A DNA stretch of 64,000 nucleotides from Mucor racemosus (taxonomy: Eukaryota; Mucoromycota; Mucoromycetes; Mucorales; Mucoraceae): NCBI GenBank assembly GCA_027405735.1, contig JAPEHQ010000014.1, forward strand, positions 620,001 through 684,000. Direction: 5' to 3'. Shown here piece after piece: positions 11,216 to 23,808 of this stretch. Under the pieces are notes generated by a model. The model made no database searches. It was not told the origin of the DNA and saw nothing but the letters and a program-made list of their open reading frames with translations. The translations under genes were made by a program, and so were the position numbers. How positions within the stretch are numbered: position 1 is the first letter of the stretch; each line of letters begins with the position of its first letter.

Positions 11216-12510
11216 AAGTTTTTTTTTTACTCTAACTAATGTAATACCAATATGGTAAAATACGTAGATCCACGGGTGAAGAAAATCTGTAGTTTTAGGT
11301 TAGACCATAAACTCATATATAGTACAAGCATTATACTTTCAAATATCAGCAAGATTGATCAAGGTATATAAATATATTTAATTTCTATATATATAATTAA
11401 AAGATACTGTAAGGCATACAGTCTCATCGAATATAAGTATTATTGTTCCTTAAAATACTGTCAGGTTTCCATTCATGGTCTGTAAAATTGCTTCCTTCTG
11501 ATCAGATGACCCATGTATTTGTATATTATTGTGTGTACATAATTACGAATCTCTCCTATAAATTGACATTTCGATGCATAAGAGTAGTCAGTTATGAGTT
11601 TTCAACACCAATTGGTTAAAGTGTCTTTTAATAAACGCCTGGAAAGATGAAGAATGCTTCAGCTTTATTACGTATATAATGTAATTACATATCAATAGCT
11701 GCTTTCTGTTCAATCAAACGGAATGCTCTGATGTTTCGAGGAGATTGATATTAACCTGCCGAGAAAGATTGAGATTAAAAGTACACTTCGACCACTTTTT
11801 AGTTGCACATCCGATCATTTTCAATACAGTGCCGGAATATAATGGCAGTTTAGTTGCAATCTGTGCATTTCGATGGTGCAAAATCAAAGAGAGCCTCGGT
11901 TTATATATATCATTCAAAAATAGCCTTTTGATACATAGTATATGAACATCTAATACTCCGCTTAGGATTATCATCATGAAAACTGTAGTAGAGATCATTC
12001 ACTAAACCATGGGTTAGTGGCAACAAATAATCAGCTTTATGCATACCGCTTCAAGCAAGAAAAACATGTATTTAATGACGTCTCACTGATTTACAAGGTG
12101 AAGGGTAATAAACTAGTGTATATTAATTCAATTTGAGGTATTTTATGTACTATTTTTAAATCAATTATCATTTTATTGTCAATTCAGCAAAGCCAAGCAG
12201 GTACCAAACATAGTAAAAAGTACATACATATATATATATATAGTACATGACGAATGTATACATTTTGCTACATACATAATGTGAATTCAAATATAAACGG
12301 ATGTTTTTCATTTGGAGTGAATACATTTTTTCTAAATTCACAAAAGATCTTCAGAATTTCATCTTCTCTCCTTTAAATCAAAAGCAAGTGAGAAAAGAGG
12401 TTAATTATTCTCCTCTCTCTCTCTCTCTCTCTTTCCAAACTCCCCACCCTCCTCCTTCAAGTATTCATATTCAACATTTTATATTACAGAATATTTGATA
12501 AAAAACTCCT

Positions 12511-12542
12511 CAAAGCAAAGCAAAGCAAAGCAAAGCAAAGCA
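12511..12542. repeat. (AAAGC)n pentanucleotide microsatellite
   Basis: Six consecutive caaag units. Confidence 0.95.
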
Positions 12543-12855
12543 GATTAAAAGTAGTCGGGCACAAATTATTTTTATTATCGAGTGCAACGTTTAACAAGGT
12601 TGAAGAATCATTTCAATTACAAGTTTTGATTCGTTTAATCAAATACTTTAGAATATAATTTTGTAGCACAGCTATTTTTATATTCTTAAAACTGTTAACA
12701 TTTAATTAACAAAAAGGCAGCAAAATAAGCGTAATTGTGTGTGAGAGCATCATTTTGTGCCTGCAAAAATTTGTATTAGGGTCAACTTACATTCAAATCA
12801 AATCCCACTTTCCATCAGAACGCTCACATAGATAGCAAAGATTTCCCCTCCTATT

Positions 12856-12859
<4 letters not shown>

Positions 12860-12892
<33 letters not shown>
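12860..12892. repeat. (CT)n microsatellite
   Basis: An uninterrupted CT run about 230 bp upstream of the tetraspanin ATG, probably in its leader or promoter. Confidence 0.95.
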
Positions 12893-12895
<3 letters not shown>

Positions 12896-13120
12896 CTTCT
12901 CTCTTTTCCACTTTTCTTTCCTTCCTCCTCTTTTTTTTTTTTTTTTTTTTTTTTCCTTTATATCTTTTATTTGATACCTTTCCTTTCCTTTTTATTTCTT
13001 TTTTGGCTTTTTTTTTATTCTAATCAAGGGTCCAATTTTTCAAAAAACACAAGAAAAATCAGTTCATTCATTTAACGAAAAAGAAGAGACAAAACATATC
13101 ACATAATATAATTTATTAAA

Positions 13121-14200
13121 ATGACAAATTGTTGTTCTGGGTACACATTATATCGATGATTGCACGATGCATTTTATTGACATTTTTTCTATATAAATTA
13201 ATATCAGACTAAGTAAGGTCTACATGGTCACTACTAATTTACTGTTTGCCTGTTTGGGTGTTGCATTTATTGCGTTTGGATTAATTGGTATGAGAGATGG
13301 ATTTAATGGTGCAACATTATTTCCAGATAATGTATTCAAATGTAAGAAGTTTAATCAATGCTTATTATATTATAACTCACGTATTTCAATTTAGATTTGG
13401 CTATATTAGGTGCCATCATTTGTGTAGCAGCCATTGTTGGTATCATCGGTGCTTGTATAAGAAAAACTACAATTACTTATTTATACATGATTATTATTAT
13501 CGGTGCACTAGTATTTCAAGTACTTATCGGTATTCGTGTCTATCAAAAAGCAGCAAATGCAGCCAAATTTCTATCGGATCTTTGGCCAACTGCTTCAGCC
13601 AGCTATCGAGGAAATCTTCAAAATCAGGTAAGCTGGGCTGAATTCTTATTTTTATATGTATACATGCTAAATTAATAATTCAAGTTCAACTGCTGTGGCT
13701 ATCAAACTGCAATGGATAATTATGTTGCAAGCGACACTTGTCAACCAACAGTTTCTTTAACCAGCAACTCACCACCTTGTGCACCTGAATTACAAAGTTT
13801 TGTAAAAGACACATTTGGAAAAGTTTATTTAGCTGTATTTGCAGCATTAGCATTAGAATTATTAGCAATGTCAAATGCCATTACTCTTCTTTGTGCCGGA
13901 GCACATGTAGATCAAGATGAAGAAGATGAAAGACGTAAACGTAGAAAATCTGGTATTCGACTTGATGATATGACAGCAGATACACCAACTACGTTAGTTG
14001 GACAAGAAGAACAAAAATATTACACTTATGGTAATAACAATGAAGATTTGAACCGCAACAACCGATATGACAGCTACGACATGTATCGACACAACAACAA
14101 CTCAAACCATTACAGTGAAAATTATAATGGAAATACAATTAATAATAATCGTCATGGCAATAACAATCCCAATGGCAATGGTGGTGGCGCTTATTATTAA
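13121..14200 (+). CDS. Tetraspanin-family membrane protein
   Basis: Four exons join in frame: 13121-13140 (20 nt), 13214-13341, 13395-13627 and 13685-14200, giving 298 residues. The N-terminus is MTNCCSGKVYMVTTNLL, with juxtamembrane Cys pairs typical of palmoylated tetraspanins. Hydrophobic helices 1-3 are clustered in the first 110 residues. A large extracellular loop follows, containing the diagnostic CCG motif (FNCCGYQ) and further Cys (DTCQP, PPCAP). Helix 4 (VYLAVFAALALELLAM) leads to a charged then Asn/Tyr-rich tail (EEDERRKRRKSG, then N-rich repeats). Tetraspanins organise membrane microdomains; in fungi related proteins affect infection structures and wall functions. The Asn-rich tail is longer than usual. 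The first exon is very short and would be missed by ORF scanning. Confidence 0.88.
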
Positions 14201-15806
14201 GTTTTTTCACTTTTTCTTCCATCCCCTTTTTCCTCATCTTTTTTGTTGGCCCGGAAAAAAAGTGATGATATATGTAATATATTTATTTAATTTTTTGTCT
14301 CCCCCCTTTTTCCCTATTCACTTTTTATTACTATATTATTATTATTACTTTATATATACAAATACTGTATATGTATACGCACACACACAATCCTTCTTCT
14401 CCCATCTTGTCACCAACTCAACAATAACATATTTCTTGTTTTTCATATATTTTATACTTCTACTCTTATCACCCATATATTAAAAATCAAAAATTAAATA
14501 CCATTTTTATCAATCATGTTGTTTTACATTGTACCTATATTGGCGGCTTAAACAGTTCTGCGGATTGGGTTTCACGCCTAAATGGCTGAATACTAAATTT
14601 GTAAGGCTGACAGGTACTCATAAGCAACCTCGATAAATACGCTGAAAATAGTGCTATAAAAATATCAGAATATACATAAAGTATCGAGAAAGATATTTAG
14701 AGTTTTGTTTTGTTTTTTTCTTTTAAATTGGGCTGATGGAAATCCCTTAAAGATGCGAACAGTATATAGTTTACAACTCAAATTACAAACTCCTTATTGC
14801 GTGTAACTGCTTTCGACTCAGTTCCTTCTGTAAAAATACAATTTTCATCAATAGATCAAGAACAAATGCAATCAAATCAACATTAACTGTTATATTAAGC
14901 AACTTATTTCAAAGGTTACATGTTGTTAGATGCCTTTATATCAGAGAAAACGCAAAAATCAGAACTTTAAGAGACATTTTGATAGCTTCTGGTCTCTTAT
15001 AGACTCAAATGCGGACCAAACAATTGCCTTCGATCAGTAGATATATCTTATTTTGCTTTTGCAGATTTTGCAGATTATAAATCTCTCATTGATTTTTGTC
15101 GAGGAATGGTAGGGGAAAAATCGTGATTTGGACAAATTTGAGATTTTAACCCTAAAAATGGAGCTTTTTACTATGATGTATATTACGATCAAATGGCCCT
15201 AAAAGCTTGGTCTTTCGTCTGAAAATGTTTGTTTGCAAGTTTTATGCCAAATTTTTCAACTTTTTGTAGAAAAACAGCTATTTTTAGTGTTGAGAATATC
15301 TATTTATTTTACGAGCAAACTTTTTCCAAAGATAACATCATTCGATCCGGACTAAAAAGGACTACAATATCCAATTATACCACTACCGTTGCTGTATTAG
15401 CTTATAAATATTTAGAGTTATCCTCAAAAATCTCCCAAAATTGTTCAAAATGCCAAAAAATAATGACGATGGGCAAGCAGATCAGATATAAACTATTCAA
15501 ACCTCGAATACAACTGTTTTTGATGATTTAATGCAACTATTATCATACGACTTTAAATATATTACAAATTAGAAATAACATTAGTTAAAGAGCGCATTAC
15601 ATATAAACAAAGAAAAAGGTTAACTATAGCTTGTCGATTTTTTAGCTCAAATACCAACGCACTAGTCCATATTAACCGAGCTTTTATAGTTGTACCACCG
15701 TCATGATTTCACTAAAACATTAATGAATAGAGTTGCATTGAAACAATGAAGAAGGTTTATTATTATTTACTAATGTATAATGTATGTAATTTTTGCGTGT
15801 GTTTTT
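14201..15806. other. Intergenic region, no gene seen
   Basis: 3' flank of the tetraspanin gene followed by AT-rich sequence. A 100-codon plus frame at 15229 has no recognisable domain. Confidence 0.5.
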
Positions 15807-17988
15807 TTACTCTCCCAAGTATAATAAAATGGCACAAGGAGTTACAGTTTTACCTTGTTGATTACTGTGTCTTTTACCCAAACTATCGCTTCCACTACTA
15901 TGAGAAGATGATGAAGACGTAGTCTTCTCATGTTGTGAGGTTTCATTAGGATCGTCAGGATTAGTATGATGAATAACACTAATGGAAGGTCTACGGCGTT
16001 TTATATTGCGACTACTGGAACTCATTCGATTACTAGCACCGCTGCTTTGTCGTGAATGTATTTTATTACCTGTGGCATGGTTACTTTTTTCTAAAGTATG
16101 CGCATCGTTATTTGTGTTGTGTTCCTGGCCATCAACTACATTAAGTTGTAGATCTGGATCAATTTCTTTGAATGCCTCCTTGACATGTTGAGAATGTGGG
16201 GATGGATTTGGGTTTCGAATATCTCCTTGACTCGACTAAAAAAAGATATCATACATACAAATGTACATGGATATATGAGCAAGAAATTACGCGTGAAATG
16301 CCATTATAATAGTTACCGGCTCGCTTTTGCTTTTGAGCCCATCACTGAGTACATCACCATCCATCATTTTACTATCATCGTCATTGTGTTTATCTTCCAT
16401 GATGCTCGGAAGTAAATTATTGTTGCTTTGATGTTCGATTGAATTCGTTGATCCATTCGAGTTTAAAGTTGAAGATGAAGATATCTTTGATGAAAATGAC
16501 GCTTTATCGTTTATAGTTTGTGATCTTGGCACCTCAGCAGCTTTTCTACCAGCAATAATATAGATACAAATACCACCTGTTGGCAGTGGGATTGTTGCTG
16601 CACTCATATCTGACACTGTAATTGGATCGTCTTCCTCACCATCTAAGGCTTCTTGTGCATTACTACCAAATACCATGTTATTATGTCTCGTTGCTGCTCG
16701 TAAAACAGTCCATTGCTGACGCTTAGTATTAAATATACATAATTCATCCATTGGATAACTGCATAAAATCTCGTTATCATCATCGTCTTCTCGAATCGAA
16801 TGTCCTCCAAATATAATCAACTTATTTCCGTAACTACACATGAAAGCTTGAAATCGATCGTATGGATTATCACCACTCGTAGCAATTAAATAATTTCGTT
16901 GTGTTGTTCCATCAGGAGTTGGTAATTGGTAACGAAGATATCTTTCAACTTCAGGATGCTCGTATTTGTACCATACCCAAGTTTCACAATCCAATTTGTA
17001 TAAATCATCGTATACAATATAACTGCTATCATTATCCAGTTGAGCACCACCATGAATATACAAATTATTTCCAATCACTGTACTGGCGTGACCAAATCTT
17101 AAGTGTGGTAAATGACTATAAAGAAGTTAGCATAACTAATTGAGAACATGAACGATACTCTCATTTCCACTTTACCCGGTTATCGGTGGCACAAACCATC
17201 GATTGTCAAAAGTGTCATATACAAATACGTCATTTTCGCCTAAATTTACATACTGAGAGACTGTAATTATAAAAGAGAAAATACAAACTTACCAACTGAA
17301 TTATAGCATAAACCTCCAAATACAACTAAATATCGATTGCCGACAGCATCAACTGAATGTTCATGACGAGGACGAGGAGGCACACCGAGGGTATCTTTTA
17401 TAAACTTTGCTTTAAAGTTAGATGTATCAATCTCAATCAAGCCATTCGAAAGTGTGTACGAATTCAGTAATCTCCCACAAGCTAGATATATTTTTGGCCC
17501 GATTACAGCCGCACAAGTGATTTGGGGTTGAATCTGTTCATTCATGCTTAATATTTGAGTAGACCTTACATGCAAATTCATATCGTAAGTATAACAAAAT
17601 GGACTTTCATTTATAAAGGGCATGTAAAATGTTGACCCAACCGAGGCCCCAGCTCGGTAATTTAAGAATGGAGGTAATTTTGGCATGCAATGGTCCACTA
17701 AACTAACATGGGCTTCTCTAAATGAAAGAATGTTTCGCACAAGCATAGCTTTTGAAAAAAAAATAATAAGTTTGTATGCTCAAAATTGTTATAAAATTGC
17801 AACATACCAAAATATGTACATGTTTGTGAGAGATAGGCTAATGATCGATTATCAAGATAATTCAAAATTATATATTTGATATCGACACTCAAATTAAATA
17901 TACCAGTATGCGACAATTGTGGTACTTGATATGGCATTTTTCGTTTGTTGCTTACAGGAGGATTAGAAGAAGAAAACATATTGATCAA
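15807..17988 (-). CDS. F-box and Kelch-repeat protein
   Basis: Five exons join in frame: 17988-17808, 17748-17293, 17260-17176, 17115-16317 and 16235-15807, giving about 649 residues. An F-box-like helix pair (FNLSVDIKYIILNYLDNRSL then AYLSQTC) lies at about residues 31-59. Kelch signatures follow: PRPRHEHSVDAVGNRYLVVF-GG, NDVFVYDTFDNRWF, LRFGHASTVIGNNLYIHGG, DDLYKLDCETWVWYK and NKLIIFGGHS. The C-terminal third is low-complexity (Ser/Asn/Asp-rich) with a basic NIKRRRPS patch. The expected role is substrate receptor of an SCF ubiquitin ligase, with the Kelch propeller binding the target; this follows from the domain pair, and the substrate is unknown. The Kelch blades are interrupted by acidic insertions (EDDDDNE). 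Confidence 0.82.
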
Positions 17989-19112
17989 TTAGATTCTCCC
18001 TCAATTTATAGATGCATGATGTTTCTTTTTTTTTTCTTTTACTCGGGACAAAATCTAAACTGCAATGATGTCATGTACCATCCTTTTTGCAGAAATAGAA
18101 GCCTATAGTACTTTCCAGAAGCTTATTAAAAGAGTGGAAAGTTTAATATAACTTGAAATTTGTTTTTCTTGATTTTAAAGTTAAAGATTGTTGATCTTCT
18201 TATTCAAGGTTAGTACCTTTAAACGATGTCAATACTTATGTATTTTTTTGAGCCATGCTTTTTATTTTAAAAATGATTATTTTCATGAAAATGATATAGC
18301 TTCGAGAACATCCCATTTCTTTGTACTACCATGGAAACCTGTCGTTTTTTGTTACCATGACAACTAAAATAAACACAAATAGGTACAATGCTACCTAACA
18401 AGTAACCTAAACAATCATGTATAATGTAATAATTCGGGATTATTTCAATAACGAGCCTATTAAATGATATCACATCATTTGTATTACAAAAAAGCGCTAT
18501 ATCCCTCATTGACAATCGCATGAACACAGACTATAAATGACGATCTTTTACTCGGTGTGTCGGTATTATTGAAAATGAGGAAACACCTACCGATTTGTTG
18601 GTGTTTTGCTCTAATCCCTATTGAGATTTTGTACAAAAAATATAACACTTAGATAGAGGAATTTAATGTTACAGCAGGAGATTAGAAAAGGAGAAGGAGG
18701 AGTGAAAAAAAAGGTATCTCCAAACATTTAAGGGATCTTTTTCTTTCTACTTGATCTAATTTTTCATTAAAAGATCAAGATTCATATTCTCTCCTCCCTT
18801 CAAAGTAAATTAAAGGAGGCTTTACGTTAAAATGTCCATATTTTTTTGGAATTCAATATTGAATTCAGTCATTTTCAAGCCAATCATGTACAATACGGTT
18901 CGGCTAATTAATATATCCGAAGTTGCCATACCTCCCACATCAGCGCTTGACTCTACAGTGTGTGAAGTTCTCACTAAACTATAACTGTCTGTGAGATAAA
19001 GAAAAAAAGTGTGTATCTATGTATTCCAACCAACAAAACAAAAAAAAAATTATTAGTTTTTCTTATTTTCTTTTTTTTTTTTTTTTTTTTTTTTAATCTC
19101 ATTTATAAGGCT
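17989..19112. other. Divergent intergenic region between F-box/Kelch and Zn-cluster genes
   Basis: AT-rich, with a long poly-T tract near 19070-19094 directly upstream of the transcription factor start. No gene is supported; the minus frame at 18267-18527 looks spurious. Confidence 0.5.
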
Positions 19113-21492
19113 ATGATTATGTCTTTTTATGAAGAGAATAAACAGAAAAGAAACAAGCCTTGTAAGAACATATAATTATATATTAGTATTCCTTATATTA
19201 ACGTCCCTATTGTAAAAATAAGGCGAAAACTGCCGTGCTCATCGTAGGAAATGTAAAGTAACTCAAGGAATACAGTGTGATCGATGCGTTAAAATGAACT
19301 TGGCATGCGTATTCAAGTTTACAGCAAAGCCAACTGTTATTAAAAAGTCTGTGCCTGTATCAAAAAAGAATAGAATGCTGGAACAAGTTCGTATGATGGA
19401 ACAAGATATGCAAGCTATGGAAAAACAATTAAAATTACTTAATATAAAAGTTCATATTCAACAGCATCAACCACAAGATTTCAATTATTTAAGCAGCAGC
19501 AGCAGTACAAGTACAAGTAGTAGTAGCAGTAGTAGTGGTGGTGATAGTATGAGTGAGACAAGTACTAGTAGCAGCAGTGCAAATGCTATGGATGATGATA
19601 ATTTATTCACAGATACAGATTGTGATTGTACAGATCCATTGCATTGTTCGCATATAAATATAAAACGCATGAAAGTTAATCCCACAACAACCACAGCAGC
19701 AGCAGCAGCCCTTGTAAAATCTACCACTAATAACAATAGCAACCAATGGCAATTAACGGTCAGTCAAGGACCTCAGGGTATGAGATTTCAAACATCCATA
19801 AGAAATATATCTGATGTTGCCGTCTTTTTAACCGAATCATTACATTATTTCACTGCTACGCCCACACGAACACCCAATTATCATGCTGCTGATCGTACAA
19901 GGCAACAATTGCAAGTTACCAACAAGATGTTACAGATTGAAAAGGTACTTCATAGTTTCTTCAAGCAAAAGCAACAACAGCAAGGAACTCGACAATTGCT
20001 TGTTGCATCATCTCAACATGATACAGTGGCTAGAACACACATAAAGAAGCAACTTGTACAAGCTTATTTTGCATGTGCAGGCCTGATCAATCCCATATTC
20101 TCAAAACCTTGCTTTTTACCGTTGCTGGAATCACATCCCAATTCATTAGCTGCAACTGCCTGTTGTGCATTTGTTGCTTATTCACAATGCAAGCATGTAT
20201 CTAATTTAGATTGGCCCGTCTCTCGAGATAGCTTTGCAGAATCTCTACGCCAAGAAGCTAAAGACATGCTGGAAGATATTTTGTTTGAACAAGAACCTGA
20301 CATTTTAATTGCAGGTGCGTTAATGTTATTGGCTCAATGCGCTCTTATTACACTTCAGAACGTTGAAGGACGCTTATATACCAGCTTAAGTTGGCGTATG
20401 GTCTTGCAATTGAAAGATAAATATGTGGATACCCTAAGTCAATTAGTGCCAAATGCTGCTGAAACTACGCTACAGGAATCTGTAGCAGAATCATGGCGAA
20501 GGCTGTTTTATGCAGCTCGCTATCTCGAACTCAACATGTACATGATTTATGATGGATTAGTTGATTTTTCGTCCATTCTTTTCGATAGTGGCATTGGATT
20601 GCCTATTGTTTTATCCAACGAAAAAAACGATACCGAACAAGCAATTCAAGTATTTCATCATGTCGTGCAACTTCATAATTGCCAAATGTCTACTCAAAAC
20701 GATCAGCTGAAATATCAGCTTTTTGCCGGCAGCCTTAGTTCTATCTCAATACATGATATTGAACGTTTGGAAAATCAATTAATCAGTTTTTGGAAATCAT
20801 TACCTGTGGAATTTCGATTATCAGATTCACCATTGGAATATTTACAGACAGATCGTATCCAACAATGTGAGAATCCCTATGCTATTTATTTAAATCAACT
20901 TTATTATGCTTATTGGTTAGCATTGGAAAGTCGATTAATGCAATCTCCTTCATCAACCGATTTACTGGGTGCTAATATGGAGCGTTTTGACGGCGAACGT
21001 GCATTGTTGATTGTATCTATCAGCTGTGATGCTATTTCAAAGATTTTTCATGTTTTATATTGTCGATTGCCGTGTACCGTGGAATTGCATTGGCTTTTGA
21101 TTGCAAGTGATGCTATGGCCATGTTGAAAAAGGCTGCAAACCCACGTATTAAGGAACGAGCTCAGAAAAATCTAAAAGTAACATTAAAGGTGTTGAAACA
21201 AAGAGTAAAACAAACGGATAAATTGGGAGACAATATCAATGATGACTATAATTTATGGAAAGGAATGCTACCATCTAGTTCTCCTGAAAATACGATGAGT
21301 ACAAGTAGTAGTTCTGATAGTTTGGCTGGATCAGAAGTATCAGATGAAGCAACTTTACTGATAGATCAACAACCGCCACCACCATCATTATCAGAAGCAG
21401 ATATTAGCCCATCTAAAGCTTATATCAAAGAATTGAAAAAAACATTTGCTACTTATTTCGCTGAATATGAACAAAAGCAACAACAGCAATAA
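19113..21492 (+). CDS. Zn(2)-Cys(6) binuclear cluster transcription factor
   Basis: Exon 1 is 19113-19161 and exon 2 is 19223-21492, about 772 residues. The intron interrupts the DNA-binding domain inside the first zinc-ligand Cys codon. After splicing the cluster reads KPCENCRAHRRKCKV..QCDRCVKMNLAC, with six Cys in the spacing CX2CX6CX7CX2CX6C. A basic linker and a coiled-coil dimerisation helix follow (RMLEQVRMMEQDMQAMEKQL). Ser-rich and acidic stretches come next, then a long helical region (about 230-610) consistent with the fungal middle homology region, and a Ser/Pro-rich acidic tail. It is a nuclear sequence-specific regulator; targets are unknown. The ATGs at 19113 and 19119 are both in frame. 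Translation from the long frame alone (19294) would lose four of the six Cys. Confidence 0.88.
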
Positions 21493-21583
21493 TAATACCC
21501 CTATTACACATTTACACACAATTACATACATTCAAACATTTTACTTTTTGTACATAGATTCTTAAATATCCTCACTTTTATTA

Positions 21584-22409
21584 TTATTTTCCATGAGCAT
21601 TAAACCATAATCCATCAAATAATTTACTATCCATAAAAGATCCTTTTCTATCCAACATATAAGCCATTTTTTCACCTTTTGCTGCTAAAAAGATATGAGA
21701 AGAATTTGCCTTGGTACCAATATTATCTGTTCCAGTTTTACCCACTCCAGTAAATACTTTTTGTTTACAATAAAGTTTGTCGATGGGATATTCTTTAATT
21801 TGATGTGATTTCAAGACTCGAGCATGTGTCACTAATTTGACTGTATTGGCACCCTTTAATAAAATGATTTTATCTACATATCTCCAGGGGTATAAACACA
21901 TTAAAGATGCAACAGCAACGCCCACAGTGACTAATCCTCCTGCAATTGCCATACGTTTGCCTTGAGGAGCAAGCACAACTGGCGCATCTTCTTCTTCTCC
22001 TTCTTTTACAGTGTAAGCAACATAAGCTAAACTTGCCAAATTACCCCTACAAATGTGTGTGTAAGCATGCTAATTTGTTCTTGATAATGATCTCAAAAAC
22101 ATACCAAAACATCAATTGTACACCAGCTGATATATACATCCACATAAATGTGCGTCCAACACCTGCTGGGGCTTGATAGAATACTACATCCTTATGTTCT
22201 AATGTTTGTCGAAGTTGCTTGCTTGTAAATTGAATTGATTTTTTATCCAAGGCTGATTTCAACGAACTTTGAGTTCCATAAAAACGAAAGTTGAAAGCTA
22301 TGAAATGTCAATATTAAGCAAAAGCTTCTTTTAAATACATATATTTACTCTTTACAGCCGCACTTGAACGTGTACGAAGGAAACTAGTTTTTAATGTATG
22401 GAATAGCAT
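21584..22409 (-). CDS. TMEM223: TMEM223 family mitochondrial inner-membrane protein
   Basis: Three exons join in frame: 22409-22349, 22297-22105 and 22046-21584, about 238 residues. The N-terminus (MLFHTLKTSFLRTRSSAAVK) is basic and non-acidic, like a mitochondrial presequence. Family hallmarks follow: DVVFYQ, GVQLMFWG in membrane helix 1, and a second helix (MAIAGGLVTVGVAVASLMCL). After that come YVDKIILLKGANTVKLVTH and a C-terminal block MAYMLDRKGSFMDSKLFDG. The last closely parallels the LLDK.G.F....LFD block of animal TMEM223. Human TMEM223 is reported to associate with mitochondrial ribosomes and cytochrome oxidase assembly. The gene is convergent with the transcription factor gene, with 91 bp between stop codons, so 3' UTRs probably overlap. 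Confidence 0.82.
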
Positions 22410-23808
22410 GATGGTAAATAGAAAAACGATTGTGAAAATGACAGGCCATGTACAAGTACTATGTTGGAACCACCGGCGGCCGTTATATTTGAAGTCCGGA
22501 TTTCCATCTCATAACACTGTGGAGGGTTATAACTTTGTATACACTCAAAGACGATTGAACAAATGAAAAAATTGTTTCTGTAATATATAACTCTGATTTA
22601 AGAAAATAAGTTGTACTTTAATGCTTACCATTTTGATTGAATATTCCAAAGAATGGGTGGTAGTTCTAAAGCAGTATCTTAAACATTTGTGTACATATCG
22701 AGCGGCATATGCGACCAAGCGTTTTACCGCAGAAAATCTGCATCGAACTAGATGGCATATTCAGCTATAGATTGTTTGTTCCCTTTCTCGCTTGATTACA
22801 ACGTGCTAAAAAGGCCAATATTGAAAAATGTGTCATTGAAAAAGAGGATTTGTTGACAACTTTTACATTTACATTTACATTTACATTAATTTTATATTAT
22901 GGTGCATTATTAAATATATTGCTATACCAAGATATTTAGTAGCCTACTTTCATAAAATACCTCCCCCTCCCTTCCCCAAATGTTTTATTTTCAAATGATC
23001 AATTCTACATGATAACTATGATGAATAAAAATTGATCTTTTGCAAGCACATGTCAGTGTCATATATATATATATATATATTTATGTTTTCTATTGAAATA
23101 TTCCATATCTTTGGATTTCCTATTTAGAGGACCTCCCAACATCGACAAACTACACAGTTCACAATACGCAGTAAACTCCAGCAAAAAATGGCTTGCGTAT
23201 TTTATTTTTAATTTGGAACGATCGCAAAAAAGTAGACATAAAGCTATATAACATAGAAGCGGGCGTTTACTTCTTTTGCACCAATCCGCAAATCAATGAG
23301 ATGCTAAAAATTATGTTCTAGGTACTTCTACAACTATAGTATATATTTTAAAACTTTCAGCCAATTTAAATCAATATTCATCGATTATGAGCATTTTTCC
23401 AGTCGCTTTGTTTTTATTTTTTTTAAAAAACGTGTACGAAAATCCTTCAAAAACAACAGGTAGCTAATGAAATCAATAAATGTTTTTTGCACATCTACTA
23501 CGCACTACATGCAACTTCAAAATTAAATTTTAAATCATTATTTGATTTTATAAAAGGTTTCAAAGAATATCTGAAATAATTCAGACAAAATAGTTTAAAA
23601 ATGCGCACGTTTTCATTTTCCCAATTTCACAGCAACTCAGGAGGGTTTTTGTTGTAGATTTTTTATGATTATAAAAGTAGATTTTAGATGGGTTAGTGTT
23701 ATAGTAAATGAATGCAGAACATTTATTTATATCATATTCTTGGATAGTAAAACCCTAGTAGTAGTTACAATTAATGTGTATAAATACATTCTTTCGATGT
23801 ATTGTTAT
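22410..23808. other. Intergenic region with small repeats
   Basis: Contains four ACATTT units at about 22865-22886 and a short TA run near 23060-23080. From about 23518 to 23700 there is a diverged repeat that reappears in the same orientation right of the mobile-element island (about 39390-39515 and 39960-40030). No gene is supported. Confidence 0.55.

Larger units (their letters stand above)
11216..13120. other. Intergenic region with microsatellites
   Basis: No gene is supported. Both strands are open at about 11714-11998 without a recognisable product. Short repeats include a CT run near 12413-12431, (AAAGC)n at 12511-12542, (CT)n at 12860-12892 and a poly-T tract at about 12931-12955. 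The last part is the pyrimidine-rich leader of the tetraspanin gene. Confidence 0.5.

Noticed and set aside
11714..11998. Overlapping open frames on both strands
   Set aside because: Both strands are open because of base composition. No recognisable domain, no clear promoter or splice sites.
19485..19742. Leu/Val-rich minus-strand frame opposite the Zn-cluster gene
   Set aside because: Shadow of the Ser-coding AGC/AGT repeats of the transcription factor.
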